Shown: positions 51,803 to 61,047, numbered from the stretch's first letter. The stretch: DNA of 64,000 bases from an uncultured Hyphomonas sp. (GCF_963677035.1 NZ_OY781472.1:2418001-2482000), one strand, 5' to 3'. Made by a program: numbers and translations. The notes: a model not told the origin generated them from the sequence alone.

Positions 51803-53434
51803 ATGATCAATGGTGAGATGCCGCAGGGAGATTTTCCGCTGCTTATTCGCAACCTTATGCCCACCGCGAACCGGTCGACGATCGCGGGCGAGATCGTGGA
51901 TGCAGGCGGGTTACGCTTTACCTACCCGCAATTCAAGGAGAGGGTTGCCCGACTGGCAGGAGCGCTGACCGCCAGCGGCGTGAAGCAAGGCGAGACGGTC
52001 GCCGTACTCGACTGGGATACCCATCGATACCTGGAGTGCTTTTACGCCATTCCATCGATGGGCTGCGTTCTGATGACCGTCAATGTTCGTCTGTCGCGCG
52101 ATCAGGTCCGTTACACGATCGAGCATGCCGGGGCGACGACTATTATCACCCATCCCGATTTCCTGCCGCTGCTCACCGCCGGTGCGCCCGAACTGAATCT
52201 GCGGCGGATCATCGTCGTTGGAGATGCCGGCGATTTCGAACCACCGCCGGGTGTCGAGATGGCGGAATATTATGCCATCACCGAAGCCGCTGCACCTGAT
52301 TTCGATTATCCCGACGTCGATGAACGATCTCGGGCCACGATGTTCTACACATCGGGCACGACAGGCAATCCAAAGGGCGTCTATTACTCGCACCGACAGC
52401 TTTTCCTGCACACAATGTCCGTACTCGCAACGTTCGGCACGGCGCCTGCGCAAGGCCGGTTTGGTGCAGACGACGTGTACATGCCGATCACGCCGCTTTT
52501 TCATGCCCACGCCTGGGGCTTTCCTTATGCCGTGACGCTGCTCGGAGCCAAGCAAGTCTATCCTGGGCGCTACAAGACCGACACATTGCTCAGGCTGATT
52601 GAGGAAGAGGGCGTCACCTTCTCGCATTGCGTTGCCTCGGTGTTGCGGATGCTACTGGATGAGGTCAAGGTTCGGCCAGTCGATCTTTCGCGTATGAAGA
52701 TGCTGATCGGCGGCGGGGCGTTGCCGGAAGGGTTGGCCCGATCCGCACTCGAACACGGCATCGACATTTTCAGCGGCTACGGCATGTCAGAGGCCTGCGC
52801 GGTTCAAACCATCAACCATCTGACGGCCACCGAAGTCGCCGCCCCGCTTGACGAGCAGTTGCATTTGCGAACCCGTCCCGGTCGGCCGATCCTCTTGTGC
52901 AACGTACGGACCGCCACGCCGGATCTTAGCGCGACAGCGGTCGGCGAAGAAGGGGAGGTCGTCTTCCGTGGTCCCTGGCTCACTCCTGGTTATTGGCGCA
53001 ACGAGGAGGCCTCGGAGGAGCTGTGGCGCGGCGGCTGGCTACATTCGGGCGACATCGGCAAGTTTGGTGAAGACGGAGCTCTTCGGATCACGGATCGGGT
53101 TAAGGATGTGATCAAGAGCGGTGGCGAATGGATATCGTCGCTCTTGCTTGAAAGCCTGATTTCGCAGGTTGAGGGCGTTGCCGAGAGCGCGGTGATCGCG
53201 GCGCCTGACCCCCACTGGGGCGAACGGCCGCTGGCGCTGGTTGTGCCACGTGACGGCTATGATCTTGATGTCGACGCAATACGTGCCGTACTTACCGAGG
53301 CCGCAGCCGCAGGTGTCATTCCGCGCTACGGCGTGCCGGAACAGATCAGGCTCGTCGATGAGCTCGAGAAGACCAGTGTTGGAAAGCTCGACAAGAAAGC
53401 ACTCCGTGCACGCTACGTGAAACAGATTGGGTGA
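51803..53434 (+). CDS. AMP-forming acyl-CoA ligase (FadD-like)
   Basis: The 543-residue ligase has the phosphate loop FYTSGTTGNPKGVYYSH, GYGMSEACAV (A5-like motif), WLHSGDIGKFGEDG and the C-terminal catalytic lysine in KTSVGKLDKKALR. The family activates medium- or long-chain or aryl carboxylates. Within the cluster it would attach CoA to the acid released by ring cleavage or side-chain processing. It ends convergent with the monooxygenase gene across a strong hairpin. Confidence 0.93.
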   Translation: MINGEMPQGDFPLLIRNLMPTANRSTIAGEIVDAGGLRFTYPQFKERVARLAGALTASGVKQGETVAVLDWDTHRYLECFYAIPSMGCVLMTVNVRLSRDQVRYTIEHAGATTIITHPDFLPLLTAGAPELNLRRIIVVGDAGDFEPPPGVEMAEYYAITEAAAPDFDYPDVDERSRATMFYTSGTTGNPKGVYYSHRQLFLHTMSVLATFGTAPAQGRFGADDVYMPITPLFHAHAWGFPYAVTLLGAKQVYPGRYKTDTLLRLIEEEGVTFSHCVASVLRMLLDEVKVRPVDLSRMKMLIGGGALPEGLARSALEHGIDIFSGYGMSEACAVQTINHLTATEVAAPLDEQLHLRTRPGRPILLCNVRTATPDLSATAVGEEGEVVFRGPWLTPGYWRNEEASEELWRGGWLHSGDIGKFGEDGALRITDRVKDVIKSGGEWISSLLLESLISQVEGVAESAVIAAPDPHWGERPLALVVPRDGYDLDVDAIRAVLTEAAAAGVIPRYGVPEQIRLVDELEKTSVGKLDKKALRARYVKQIG

Positions 53435-53645
53435 AATGGTTCCGTTTGGTCGGGGACGCCGGATCAAGAGTTCGGGGGGGCGTGCGCTGAGCCGAGTTGT
53501 GTTCGGGGCAGACTGAACAATTTCGTGGCAGCGTTCGGGCCTTCACGCAGGCCGAGGCCGGTTCAGAGCAAAGACGAGACAGCGTGCTTTGAAAACACCA
53601 GCGAATACCTGATCACCTGATTGCAAATGATCTATCAAGGGAACA

Positions 53646-53680
53646 GGGCGTGCAGGAATGAGGTTCATTCCTGCACGCCC
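53646..53680. terminator. Perfect 16-bp hairpin between convergent genes
   Basis: The arms 53646-53661 (GGGCGTGCAGGAATGA) and 53665-53680 are perfectly complementary with a 3-nt centre. It lies between the acyl-CoA ligase (plus) and the monooxygenase (minus), about 19 nt from the latter's stop. Only short T runs flank it. It probably serves as a bidirectional terminator. Confidence 0.75.
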
Positions 53681-53698
53681 TCATTTGTCATAAAGGTT

Positions 53699-54937
53699 CT
53701 AATTAGCTTCAAGCAACCGGCCGGTCAGATCGCGATGCATCTGATCAAACCGTGTATTAAATCCATGCGATCGGGCCGTAGACACGTCGCGGTAAATCCG
53801 CTGCCATCTTTGCCCGTCGAATACGGGTGATGTTCCGGCCACGCGGTATAGCAACTGCATAGCATCCCAGCACATTTCCATAACCTCGCCGCATATTACA
53901 TTCGACAAGATTTCCAGATGGATGTCCGGGGTCAGAGCGCCATTCATGTTAAGGCGGGCGTCTTCAGTCCATTTTTCGGCGGCATCATAGAATGCCGCTT
54001 CTGCTGTCGCGATTTTGGCGGCAGCGGCTCCATACCAGCGTTGAAAGTCTGGATTGCCCACTTTCAGCGTAATCGGCGGTACTGGTGTTGTTTTTGTTGT
54101 CATCAAAGATGCGCATTCGTCTAGCCCACCCTTGACCATCCCGAGGATCATGGCCGCAGGCTCGAGCAGCCAAAGGCTCAGGGTGCCGCCATAGTATAGC
54201 GGATTATCGAAGTCGGGGCCTCCTTTGCCCTTGGGTGCCAATCTGTGATTCATGATCAGCGCATCTTCGCGCACATAGGCGGCTGGAATCTTGGCATCCT
54301 TGAAGCTGATGCTGTTGGATCCGCTTCCCTTCAGCCCAAACGAGCCCGCCCAATCATCGAGCATGGTCCATTCGCTTCGCGGCGCTACGAACGTTACGAC
54401 GCCCAATTCGCTCCCGTCGGTATCGAATGCCACAGTGTGGCCCATGAAGTGAGAGGAATAGGGGATCCCGGAGCAATAATTGAACACGCCATTGAGTTGC
54501 CAGTCGCCATTCGGTTGCCGGCGAGCTTCTCCTTGCGGGCGGGTAGTCGTTGCACAGATGAACGGTTCGTCCAGATCAAAAATCCGGCTCTGCGCCGCAT
54601 CATCATACATGCCACAGAGTGTCACCGCGTGAGCTGAACCAAGACAAAACTGCCAGGCAGTCGATGGGCATCCTGCCGCAAACGCCATAACCACTTGGTA
54701 ATAAGTCTTGACGTCCAGATCGAACCCGCCAAACTTCTTTGGCATCAGTATACGGTAGAAACCGGCTTCTGTGAAAGCGACGTGTGTATCAGGCGCGTAA
54801 TAGCCACGCTCTTCAGTTTCCGCCTGCCGGGCCACGAGTTCAGGGATCATGTCGCGAGCGCTTTGGACGATCTTTTGGCGCACGTCCATATCATCTGTAG
54901 TCGCCGTAGGCTGAATTGCTGCGAGCGTGTTTGACAT
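53699..54937 (-). CDS. Flavin-dependent monooxygenase, acyl-CoA dehydrogenase fold (HsaA/HpaB-C2 type)
   Basis: The 412-residue group D flavin monooxygenase resembles HsaA and p-hydroxyphenylacetate hydroxylase C2: FTEAGFYRILMPKKFGGF, CPSTAWQFCLGSAH, GVFNYCSGIPYSSHFMG, and a C-terminal WQRIYRDVSTARSHG flavin/substrate block. It uses reduced flavin from a separate reductase and oxygen to hydroxylate an aromatic or cyclic compound. The N-terminus (MSNTLAAIQPTATTDD) and upstream DNA are shared with the flavin reductase gene at 47330, its likely partner. AAGGCGG lies upstream of the ATG. Confidence 0.88.
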   Translation of the reverse strand: MSNTLAAIQPTATTDDMDVRQKIVQSARDMIPELVARQAETEERGYYAPDTHVAFTEAGFYRILMPKKFGGFDLDVKTYYQVVMAFAAGCPSTAWQFCLGSAHAVTLCGMYDDAAQSRIFDLDEPFICATTTRPQGEARRQPNGDWQLNGVFNYCSGIPYSSHFMGHTVAFDTDGSELGVVTFVAPRSEWTMLDDWAGSFGLKGSGSNSISFKDAKIPAAYVREDALIMNHRLAPKGKGGPDFDNPLYYGGTLSLWLLEPAAMILGMVKGGLDECASLMTTKTTPVPPITLKVGNPDFQRWYGAAAAKIATAEAAFYDAAEKWTEDARLNMNGALTPDIHLEILSNVICGEVMEMCWDAMQLLYRVAGTSPVFDGQRWQRIYRDVSTARSHGFNTRFDQMHRDLTGRLLEAN

Positions 54938-55030
54938 TTGTTTTTCCGCCTTAGTCTAGAGGTTGGGCCACGGTATTTCGCCGGATCTCGGCTTGGTCTC
55001 AATTCCTAGAGTACCTCCCGCCGGTACATT

Positions 55031-55049
55031 ATTTAACAGGGGTAACAAA
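55031..55049 (-). promoter_or_regulatory. Conserved 19-bp block upstream of the monooxygenase gene
   Basis: Read on the minus strand this is TTTGTTACCCCTGTTAAAT, 93 nt before the monooxygenase ATG, with a perfect TGTTA-CCCC-TGTTA direct repeat. Its twin lies before the flavin reductase gene (47220-47238). Conserved spacing and patchy similarity down to the ATG suggest a common promoter or operator. Confidence 0.6.
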
Positions 55050-55111
55050 ACGCGCGCAAGCGGTCAATCCCCAGGTGAGGGCTGGGAGCGCAATCGGCGA
55101 TCTGGGGGCGT

Positions 55112-55912
55112 TTATTTCTTGGGGTTTTGTGGCTTGGCCGGGGCAGACACGCCCTCTATCTCGCGATCCCGCTGGATGCCCAGCAGAAACAGAGAGATTC
55201 CCTCCTTGAACAGGCTTTCAGCGTTGAGTTCGAGCGGAGCGACCTTGCCGAAGATAATGTTCTCCGTCCGGCGCGGATCGAGGCTGGCGAGTTTGTCCTC
55301 GAGGAATTGGCGATGGTCAGCCGGTAAGAGGGCATGCGAAGCCAGATGGGCCGTGCTGATTACAAATGCATGGATGAGTTGGACGTGGAGGCCTGTGCGC
55401 TCGGCGGAAAGTCCTGCCGTGCGTACGTCGCCGACGAATCGGTCGAGCACTTCGGCGCCATAATCGCGGTCGCGGAATGCGGTGAGCTGGAAAACGCGGA
55501 ACTGGTGGTTCAGAACGAGATAAGCGGAGATCCCCGGATAGTCTACGAGATGATCAAAAAATGCCTTGGCCGAATTCCGAACGTCCTGCTCCCAGTCGCC
55601 GGTTGGTTCCGGCCACTTCCGGATCAGGCTCTTGTAGAACAGGTTCATCACGCCTGAAGTCAGCCAGTCGCGGCCGCCGATATAATAATGGATCAGCGCG
55701 GGAGTGACGTCCATTGCCCGCGCGACCACGACGATCGATACATCTTGCAAGGCGACCGATTTTGAGAGCTTGAGCGCCGTTTGCAGGATGCCACGCCGGC
55801 TAATCCCGCCCTTCTCATTGGCGGGTGGACGTCCTGGCTTCCGGCCGGCGCCACTGGCTGACGACCGGCGCGGTTTGCGCTCATCGTCCCCGTTCTTCTT
55901 CTTGCCAGCCAC
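55112..55912 (-). CDS. TetR-family regulator with basic AT-hook-like N-terminal tail
   Basis: The 266-residue repressor-type protein has an unusual N-terminal tail (about 36 residues) that is Lys/Arg-rich and contains GRKPGRPP, an AT-hook-like core. A TetR HTH follows (ILQTALKLSKSVALQDVSIVVVARAMDVTPALIHYYIGGRDWLTS) with a helical ligand domain. It lies upstream of and on the same strand as the monooxygenase gene, and probably controls it and the reductase through the shared 19-bp block. The ligand is presumably a pathway intermediate; this is inferred. Confidence 0.88.
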   Translation of the reverse strand: MAGKKKNGDDERKPRRSSASGAGRKPGRPPANEKGGISRRGILQTALKLSKSVALQDVSIVVVARAMDVTPALIHYYIGGRDWLTSGVMNLFYKSLIRKWPEPTGDWEQDVRNSAKAFFDHLVDYPGISAYLVLNHQFRVFQLTAFRDRDYGAEVLDRFVGDVRTAGLSAERTGLHVQLIHAFVISTAHLASHALLPADHRQFLEDKLASLDPRRTENIIFGKVAPLELNAESLFKEGISLFLLGIQRDREIEGVSAPAKPQNPKK

Positions 55913-56142
55913 GCCTCAATCCTATTGGGTAGAGTTTTACAAAAAAGGTGCGGCAGCGCACTGCGACCAACCCTCTCCCAAACACTGTGTAGGACGCGTA
56001 ACCTCAATGTAAAGACCCCTCAGTGCAGCAGGCCGGCGCAGGTAAGCGCACCCAGAGTGCCGGAGCATGGGGGCGGCTGGCGGGGAATATCGAATAGCAA
56101 GGGATCGTGTCGCGTCCGGAGGACGCCGCCTCACGTCAGGCG

Positions 56143-56430
56143 TCAGACACCTTCAGTGATGAAGCAGCGATAGTCTGCCCCGAGGAACCGGTGCCGCCGC
56201 GCTTCGGTATATTCGGGCGAATTGTACCATTCCTTGGCCGCTTCCATCGTCGGGAAGGAGAGGATTACGGCGCCTTCGATTGGTGCTCCTTCCAGCGTTT
56301 CGCATTCTCCGTAGGCGGCCAGACGCTCCAGATCACGGCCGACAAAGCTTGCCCGTGCGGCAGGCGCATAGGCCTCCATGTCCGGCACGCTTCTAATGCG
56401 CTCGCGGGTGAAAACAACGTATGCAGTCAT
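56143..56430 (-). CDS. DUF1330-family small protein
   Basis: The 95-residue protein of the ferredoxin-like (dimeric alpha/beta-barrel) fold has AYVVFTRERI, AYAPAARASF, GAVILSFPTMEAAKEWYNSPEYTEARRHR. These are DUF1330 signatures. The family has no firm function, but it often occurs in aromatic and xenobiotic catabolic clusters. The ATG at 56430 has GGAAG about 9 nt upstream; a TTG 6 nt earlier is also in frame. Confidence 0.85.
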   Translation of the reverse strand: MTAYVVFTRERIRSVPDMEAYAPAARASFVGRDLERLAAYGECETLEGAPIEGAVILSFPTMEAAKEWYNSPEYTEARRHRFLGADYRCFITEGV

Positions 56431-56676
56431 CAGCAATATCTTCCTTCTTTTTGATCTGGCATGAGGCGGCAGATCAGCGCAAAGCGCTATGCGCGCATCA
56501 GGCCGCCAAATTCTGCGCCGCTCCTTCAGCCCGTGACCGAGTCGTCACAGAAACCAGTGGAGCTACGTACCACGATCTTGACAGGGAAGACAGTATATAT
56601 TTGATAGGGTAGGTAATTAATATACAGACGGTTTGGCGATGAGATCGCCCTGCGTTCATTCGGGAGGAGTGCCGCT

Positions 56677-56724
56677 ATGATTGTTCGAGAAATTATGACC
56701 CGCAAGGAAATGGCCTGTGCTTAA
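56677..56724 (+). CDS. 15-residue leader ORF upstream of the thioredoxin-fold gene
   Basis: A short frame (MIVREIMTRKEMACA) has an excellent GGGAGGAG site 6 nt before its ATG. It ends in TAA overlapping the start of the next gene by 8 nt, so the downstream GTG start could depend on translation of this leader. It is too short to judge by composition and may simply be chance. Confidence 0.4.
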   Translation: MIVREIMTRKEMACA

Positions 56725-57226
56725 GCCCGGGCAAAAGGTTCCGGTATTGGAGTTTCCGTTGCTGTCGGGCGGCACGTGGTCGCTGCGCGGGGATTCAAGT
56801 GCTCGGCTTCATTTGATCTCGTTTTACCGGGGGGCATTTTGCGGATTCTGCACGCGTTTTATGCAACAGCTCAACGCTCTGAATACGGACTTCGCGGAGC
56901 TTGACATCGAATTGGCTGGCGTCAGCGTCGATCCGGAAGACATCACCAAGGCTTGGGCTGAAGGTAACGGGATTGACAAGATCTCGACCGGTTATGGATT
57001 GACGCGAGAGCAGATCGAGGCCTGCGGCTTGTTTGCTTCGCACTTCACCCGCGACGGAAAAGAGCTGTATTTCGCGGAGCCGGCGCTCTGGTTGGTCAAG
57101 CCTGACGGAGAACTTTATCTGAACATCCAGAGTTCAGTGTCCTGTGGCCGCCCCGACCTTGAGTCTCTATTGACCGGCCTGAAGCTGCTGGCCGGCCAAG
57201 GCTTTCCGACGCGAGGAAATGCCTGA
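56717..57226 (+). CDS. AhpC/TSA-type peroxiredoxin-like protein
   Basis: The 169-residue thioredoxin-fold protein has a CGFC active-site pair (Cys42, Cys45) in FYRGAFCGFCTRFMQQL, followed by VSVDPEDITKAWAEGNGI and a C-terminal LWLVKPDGELYLNIQ. This matches redoxin-like proteins of the AhpC/TSA family that often accompany oxygenase pathways. It may detoxify peroxide produced by uncoupled oxygenation. The start is a GTG at 56717 with AAGGAAA 6-8 nt upstream. Confidence 0.85.
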   Translation: MLKPGQKVPVLEFPLLSGGTWSLRGDSSARLHLISFYRGAFCGFCTRFMQQLNALNTDFAELDIELAGVSVDPEDITKAWAEGNGIDKISTGYGLTREQIEACGLFASHFTRDGKELYFAEPALWLVKPDGELYLNIQSSVSCGRPDLESLLTGLKLLAGQGFPTRGNA

Positions 57227-57290
57227 CTGAAGTCCCTTCGTCGCGGAGGAGGTTCTGGTTGCGCGTCAATATCCTGAAAGGACTTCACGC

Positions 57291-58811
57291 ATGAACATCG
57301 CTGCCTTACTGAAGAACTCCTCCCGTTCATTTTCAGATCGCCCCGCGATCTCGTCAGGGAACGATCTTTATGCGACTTACGGCGAGTTTGGCGAGCGTGT
57401 GGCACGGCTCGCGGCGGCATTTCGGGCCAAGGGGCTTGCCAAGGGAGATCGGGTCGGCATCGCTATGAGTAATGCCCCCGAATATCTCGAGATCCTGTTT
57501 GGCATCTGGCATGCCGGCCTTTGCGCCGTTCCAATGAATGCGAAGCTTCACCCGCGAGAGATTGCCTATTCGCTCACGAATTCGGGGGCGCGTTGGTTCT
57601 TCACCTCGAGTGAATTGGCGGACAAGCTATCGGCGGTCACGGATGATGTGGAATCTCTGAAGCAAGTCGTGATCGCTGGTAGCGATGGCTATCGCGCGCT
57701 ATTCGATGCGCCGCCCATGAAAATGGCAGACGTCGAGGATCTTGATCCGGCATGGATCTTCTACACGAGCGGCACCACAGGCCGCCCCAAGGGTGCGACC
57801 CTGACCCATTGGTCTCTGAGAGGCATGACGCTTCGATATTTTGCCGATGTCGATGCGCTATCGGAGCATGACTGCATGCTCCAGATCGGTCCGCAATCGC
57901 ATGCCTCAGGACTCCTTTCGCTGCCCAACGTCGCTAAGGCCTCGCATCTCGTCATCCCGGCAAGCTCCGCCTTCAATCCGGCGGAGATCGCTGAATTGAC
58001 CCATCGCTATAGAAATATCAGTTTCTTTGCGGTTCCGACCATGATCGGCCGACTGGTTGATGATCCTGCGTTCGCGAATGCGGATCTCGACGCTATCAAG
58101 ACTATTTTCTACGGCGGAGCCCCGATGTATTTCGCGGATCTGCAACGCGCGCTGGCGAAGTTCGGTCCGAAGCTGGTCGGTGGGTACGGCCAGGGTGAAG
58201 CGCCGTGTTCAATAACCGTCCTGTCAAAACAGGCGCACACCGATGTCAATAATCCGTGTTATGAAGAAAATCTCTCGTCGGTCGGCATGGCATTTACGGG
58301 TGTCGAATTTCGCATCGTGGACGACGAAGGCAACGATCTTCCGAACGGCGAAGTTGGCGAGGTCATCGTCCGTAGCGATGTCTGCATGTCAGGATATTGG
58401 GAAAACCCGGAAGCCACAGCCGAGGCGCTACGTGACGGTTGGCTCTATACTGGAGATGTCGGCTGCGTCAGCGATGCCGGATACCTCACTCTGAAGGATC
58501 GTTCCAAGGATCTGATCATTTCGGGAGGGATGAATATCTACCCGCGCGAGATCGAAGAGGTTCTTCTCCTCCATCCCGGAGTTCTTGAGGTGTCGGTAGT
58601 CGGTCGCCCGCATCCCGAATGGGGCGAAGACGTGGTCGCGTTCGTTGTGCCCCGGCCGGGGCATTCACCCGCAGGCGACGATCTCGACGCATTTTGCCTG
58701 GACAACATTGCGCGGTTCAAAAGGCCAAAGAGCTACATCTTCATCGAAGAACTCCCCAAGAGTGATTATGGAAAAATTCTGAAGAGAGAACTGCGGAAGC
58801 GCTTCGAGTAA
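57291..58811 (+). CDS. AMP-forming acyl-CoA ligase, second copy
   Basis: The 506-residue ligase has FYTSGTTGRPKGATLTHW, GGYGQGEAPCSI, GWLYTGDVGCVSDAGYL, KDLIISGGMNIYPREIEE and KSDYGKILKRELRKR (catalytic Lys). It is only distantly similar to the ligase at 51803, so the two probably activate different acids. GAAAGG lies upstream of the ATG, 64 nt after the redoxin gene, so the two may be co-transcribed. Confidence 0.93.
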   Translation: MNIAALLKNSSRSFSDRPAISSGNDLYATYGEFGERVARLAAAFRAKGLAKGDRVGIAMSNAPEYLEILFGIWHAGLCAVPMNAKLHPREIAYSLTNSGARWFFTSSELADKLSAVTDDVESLKQVVIAGSDGYRALFDAPPMKMADVEDLDPAWIFYTSGTTGRPKGATLTHWSLRGMTLRYFADVDALSEHDCMLQIGPQSHASGLLSLPNVAKASHLVIPASSAFNPAEIAELTHRYRNISFFAVPTMIGRLVDDPAFANADLDAIKTIFYGGAPMYFADLQRALAKFGPKLVGGYGQGEAPCSITVLSKQAHTDVNNPCYEENLSSVGMAFTGVEFRIVDDEGNDLPNGEVGEVIVRSDVCMSGYWENPEATAEALRDGWLYTGDVGCVSDAGYLTLKDRSKDLIISGGMNIYPREIEEVLLLHPGVLEVSVVGRPHPEWGEDVVAFVVPRPGHSPAGDDLDAFCLDNIARFKRPKSYIFIEELPKSDYGKILKRELRKRFE

Positions 58812-58873
58812 CCGGTCCGCCACAAAGCTGAAGCAGGAGCGGGCAGGACGCAATTGCCGGGCTCGTTAGCAAC

Positions 58874-59956
58874 TCAGCTGTCCGCGTGTTCGACGTCCCT
58901 TTTCAATTTGGCTTTTGGCTCGGAAGCTGCCGAGGAACGTTCCGCATCAATGAGCTTTTTGAGTATCTGTCTGGCTCGCCCGGCGGCACGATCGGTCTTC
59001 AGGTATATGGGCTTCAGGTCGTCAAAGTCATTGTCGCCCATCCGCTCCTGGACCAGGGCGATCATCGGTTCGTCCTCGTTCCGAAACGCGTTGTCGGTAA
59101 TCTGCCGCGTCAACTCTGTCAGAGCTTCGTCATCAACAAGCCGATTGCGAGCGAGCATCCAGAAATAATGAGTGGTGTGTTTGGTTTCCGGCGTTAAGAA
59201 ATGAGTGGCGGGGAATAGAATGGCGCCCTCACGCGAATGGCCGCATTCCTTCACACCGACTTCGAGATACAGATTGCTTGGCGCTTCCCAGCGCATATCT
59301 GCCCACCGGTCGCAGACTTCCGATGGGCTGTTCCAGAACGGCCTCACAGCATTTGGTATGGGCTCTCCATCGAAGAGGTAGTTTGACAACACAGTTGTCG
59401 AACCATCCCATTTCATATCGAACTCCGTGGTGGGAGGATCGCCGAAATCGGGATGCAGGAACTGGCCGTGGGTTAGATCAAGCAGATTATCTACGACGAG
59501 CTGGTAATTTCCGGTCACAGAAAGATAGCCGTGAGCAAATGCAAAGTCGCTATCAGCGATAAAGGTTCCGAAATCGGGTAATTTGTCTTCATGCGCCTGT
59601 TCTGCATCACCCATCCAGATCCATGCGACCCCATACCGCTCCATCACGGGATATCGCTGAATTGATGCCACCTTTGGGATGGGGCCATGATAGTTGTGAA
59701 CACAGTTCCCATCGCCGCCGAACCTCAACCCATGATACGGGCATTGGATCGCGTCGCCGACGAGCTTTCCCTTTGAGAGGGGCGCAAATCGATGAGGGCA
59801 ACGGTCTGCCAATGCGTTGGGCGTTCCGTCCGTGTCACGAAAGAGGACGACCGGCTCTTCCAGAAATGTCCGGCCAAGCGGCTCTCGGCCGATCTCATCG
59901 GACCAGGCGGCCGCGTACCAGGCATTTCGCAGATAGCTTCCCTTTGCATCAGGCAT
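58874..59956 (-). CDS. Rieske non-heme iron oxygenase, vanillate demethylase A-like
   Basis: The 360-residue oxygenase subunit has a Rieske [2Fe-2S] site (Cys53, His55, Cys72, His75; CPH...CPYH) and a mononuclear iron site (Asp158, His161, His166 in DLTHGQFLH). The VanA/PobA-like subfamily catalyses O-demethylation or monohydroxylation of aromatic acids and other ring compounds. No VanB-type reductase is encoded in the window, so electrons must come from elsewhere. AAGGGAGGG lies about 8 nt upstream of the ATG. It is divergent from an AraC regulator. Confidence 0.92.
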   Translation of the reverse strand: MPDAKGSYLRNAWYAAAWSDEIGREPLGRTFLEEPVVLFRDTDGTPNALADRCPHRFAPLSKGKLVGDAIQCPYHGLRFGGDGNCVHNYHGPIPKVASIQRYPVMERYGVAWIWMGDAEQAHEDKLPDFGTFIADSDFAFAHGYLSVTGNYQLVVDNLLDLTHGQFLHPDFGDPPTTEFDMKWDGSTTVLSNYLFDGEPIPNAVRPFWNSPSEVCDRWADMRWEAPSNLYLEVGVKECGHSREGAILFPATHFLTPETKHTTHYFWMLARNRLVDDEALTELTRQITDNAFRNEDEPMIALVQERMGDNDFDDLKPIYLKTDRAAGRARQILKKLIDAERSSAASEPKAKLKRDVEHADS

Positions 59957-60072
59957 TATATCGGCCCTCCCTTGGGTCTTGTTTCTTATATTTCTTGTTT
60001 CTCAAGATTACCGCGCTCAGTTCAGGCGAAAATCTATAGTATTGTACAAAATTCACTACTATCATCCGATCT

Positions 60073-61047
60073 ATGGATCTTCTCAGTCTGACATTGTCGG
60101 AGATGCGGCTTTCGAGTTCGATGTTGGCCCGGTACGACGCAAGCGTTCCCTGGTCTGTCGATATTCCGGACAACCCGGCGATAACGACGTACTTCATGTT
60201 GACCGGTGAATGCTGGTTCTGCCCTTCCGGTGAAATAGGGGCGATCCATCTGCGCGAAGGCGACATGCTGATGCTCCCGCGCTGGAGCGAGCACAAACTT
60301 TGCTCGTCACCGGAAATAGAGGCCATTCCAATCGTTGATATCGCCGAGCGGGCGGGGACTCAGATATGGGATCCAGCTCACCCGCTTGTCGAAACCATCG
60401 TGCTGCGTGATCACGCCCATTCCGACGCCCCTCCCGACGCACAGATTTTGACGATGCTGTTCAGAGCAAACAGCGGTTATCAGGAAAATCTCGTAAATTG
60501 CCTCCCGCCGATCTTTCACCTTGTTGCGGAGGACATCGAATTCACGGCGTTGATCACCGTTATCCGCCAATTCGTTGCCAGTGAGATCGAAGCGCGGCCG
60601 AGCGGATATGCGGCCGCAGGTCATCGCATGGCGGAATTGATTTTGATCGAGTTGCTGCGGACTGTTGTGGTCAAACGTCCTCTGGGGACCTCTGGCTGGC
60701 TGAATGGCCTGGGCTCACCATCTATTGCTGCGGCGATGACGGCGTTACATCACGATCCGCAGCGGCGATGGACGCTCGAAGCGCTGGCAAGCGAGGCCGG
60801 GTTATCGCGCTCACAGTTTTCCGCCCAGTTTTCGCGCCTCGTTGGCCACTCGCCAATGGCCTATGTAGAGGGGGTGCGCATCCAATGGGCGACTGAAGCC
60901 ATCATGCGCGGCATGGCTTTGAAAGAGGTATCCGACGCCCTGGGGTACGCCACGCCCTATGGATTTCACAAAGCGTTCGTGCGGCAGCTGGGTGAGGCGC
61001 CCGGCAAGTGGCGGAAGAGATACTTGCAACCAGGCTCGAGACTATAG
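60073..61047 (+). CDS. AraC-family regulator with cupin sensor domain
   Basis: This is a 324-residue regulator. Residues about 10-190 are a cupin-type sensor (LTGECWFCPSGEIGAIHLREGDMLMLPRWSEH). The C-terminal about 100 residues hold the two AraC HTHs (WTLEALASEAGLSRSQFSAQFSRLVGHSPMAYV and LKEVSDALGYATPYGFHKAFVRQLGEAPGKWRK). It is divergent from the Rieske oxygenase gene across 116 nt and probably regulates it. No strong ribosome binding site is seen before the ATG, so the start could be slightly different. Confidence 0.9.
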   Translation: MDLLSLTLSEMRLSSSMLARYDASVPWSVDIPDNPAITTYFMLTGECWFCPSGEIGAIHLREGDMLMLPRWSEHKLCSSPEIEAIPIVDIAERAGTQIWDPAHPLVETIVLRDHAHSDAPPDAQILTMLFRANSGYQENLVNCLPPIFHLVAEDIEFTALITVIRQFVASEIEARPSGYAAAGHRMAELILIELLRTVVVKRPLGTSGWLNGLGSPSIAAAMTALHHDPQRRWTLEALASEAGLSRSQFSAQFSRLVGHSPMAYVEGVRIQWATEAIMRGMALKEVSDALGYATPYGFHKAFVRQLGEAPGKWRKRYLQPGSRL

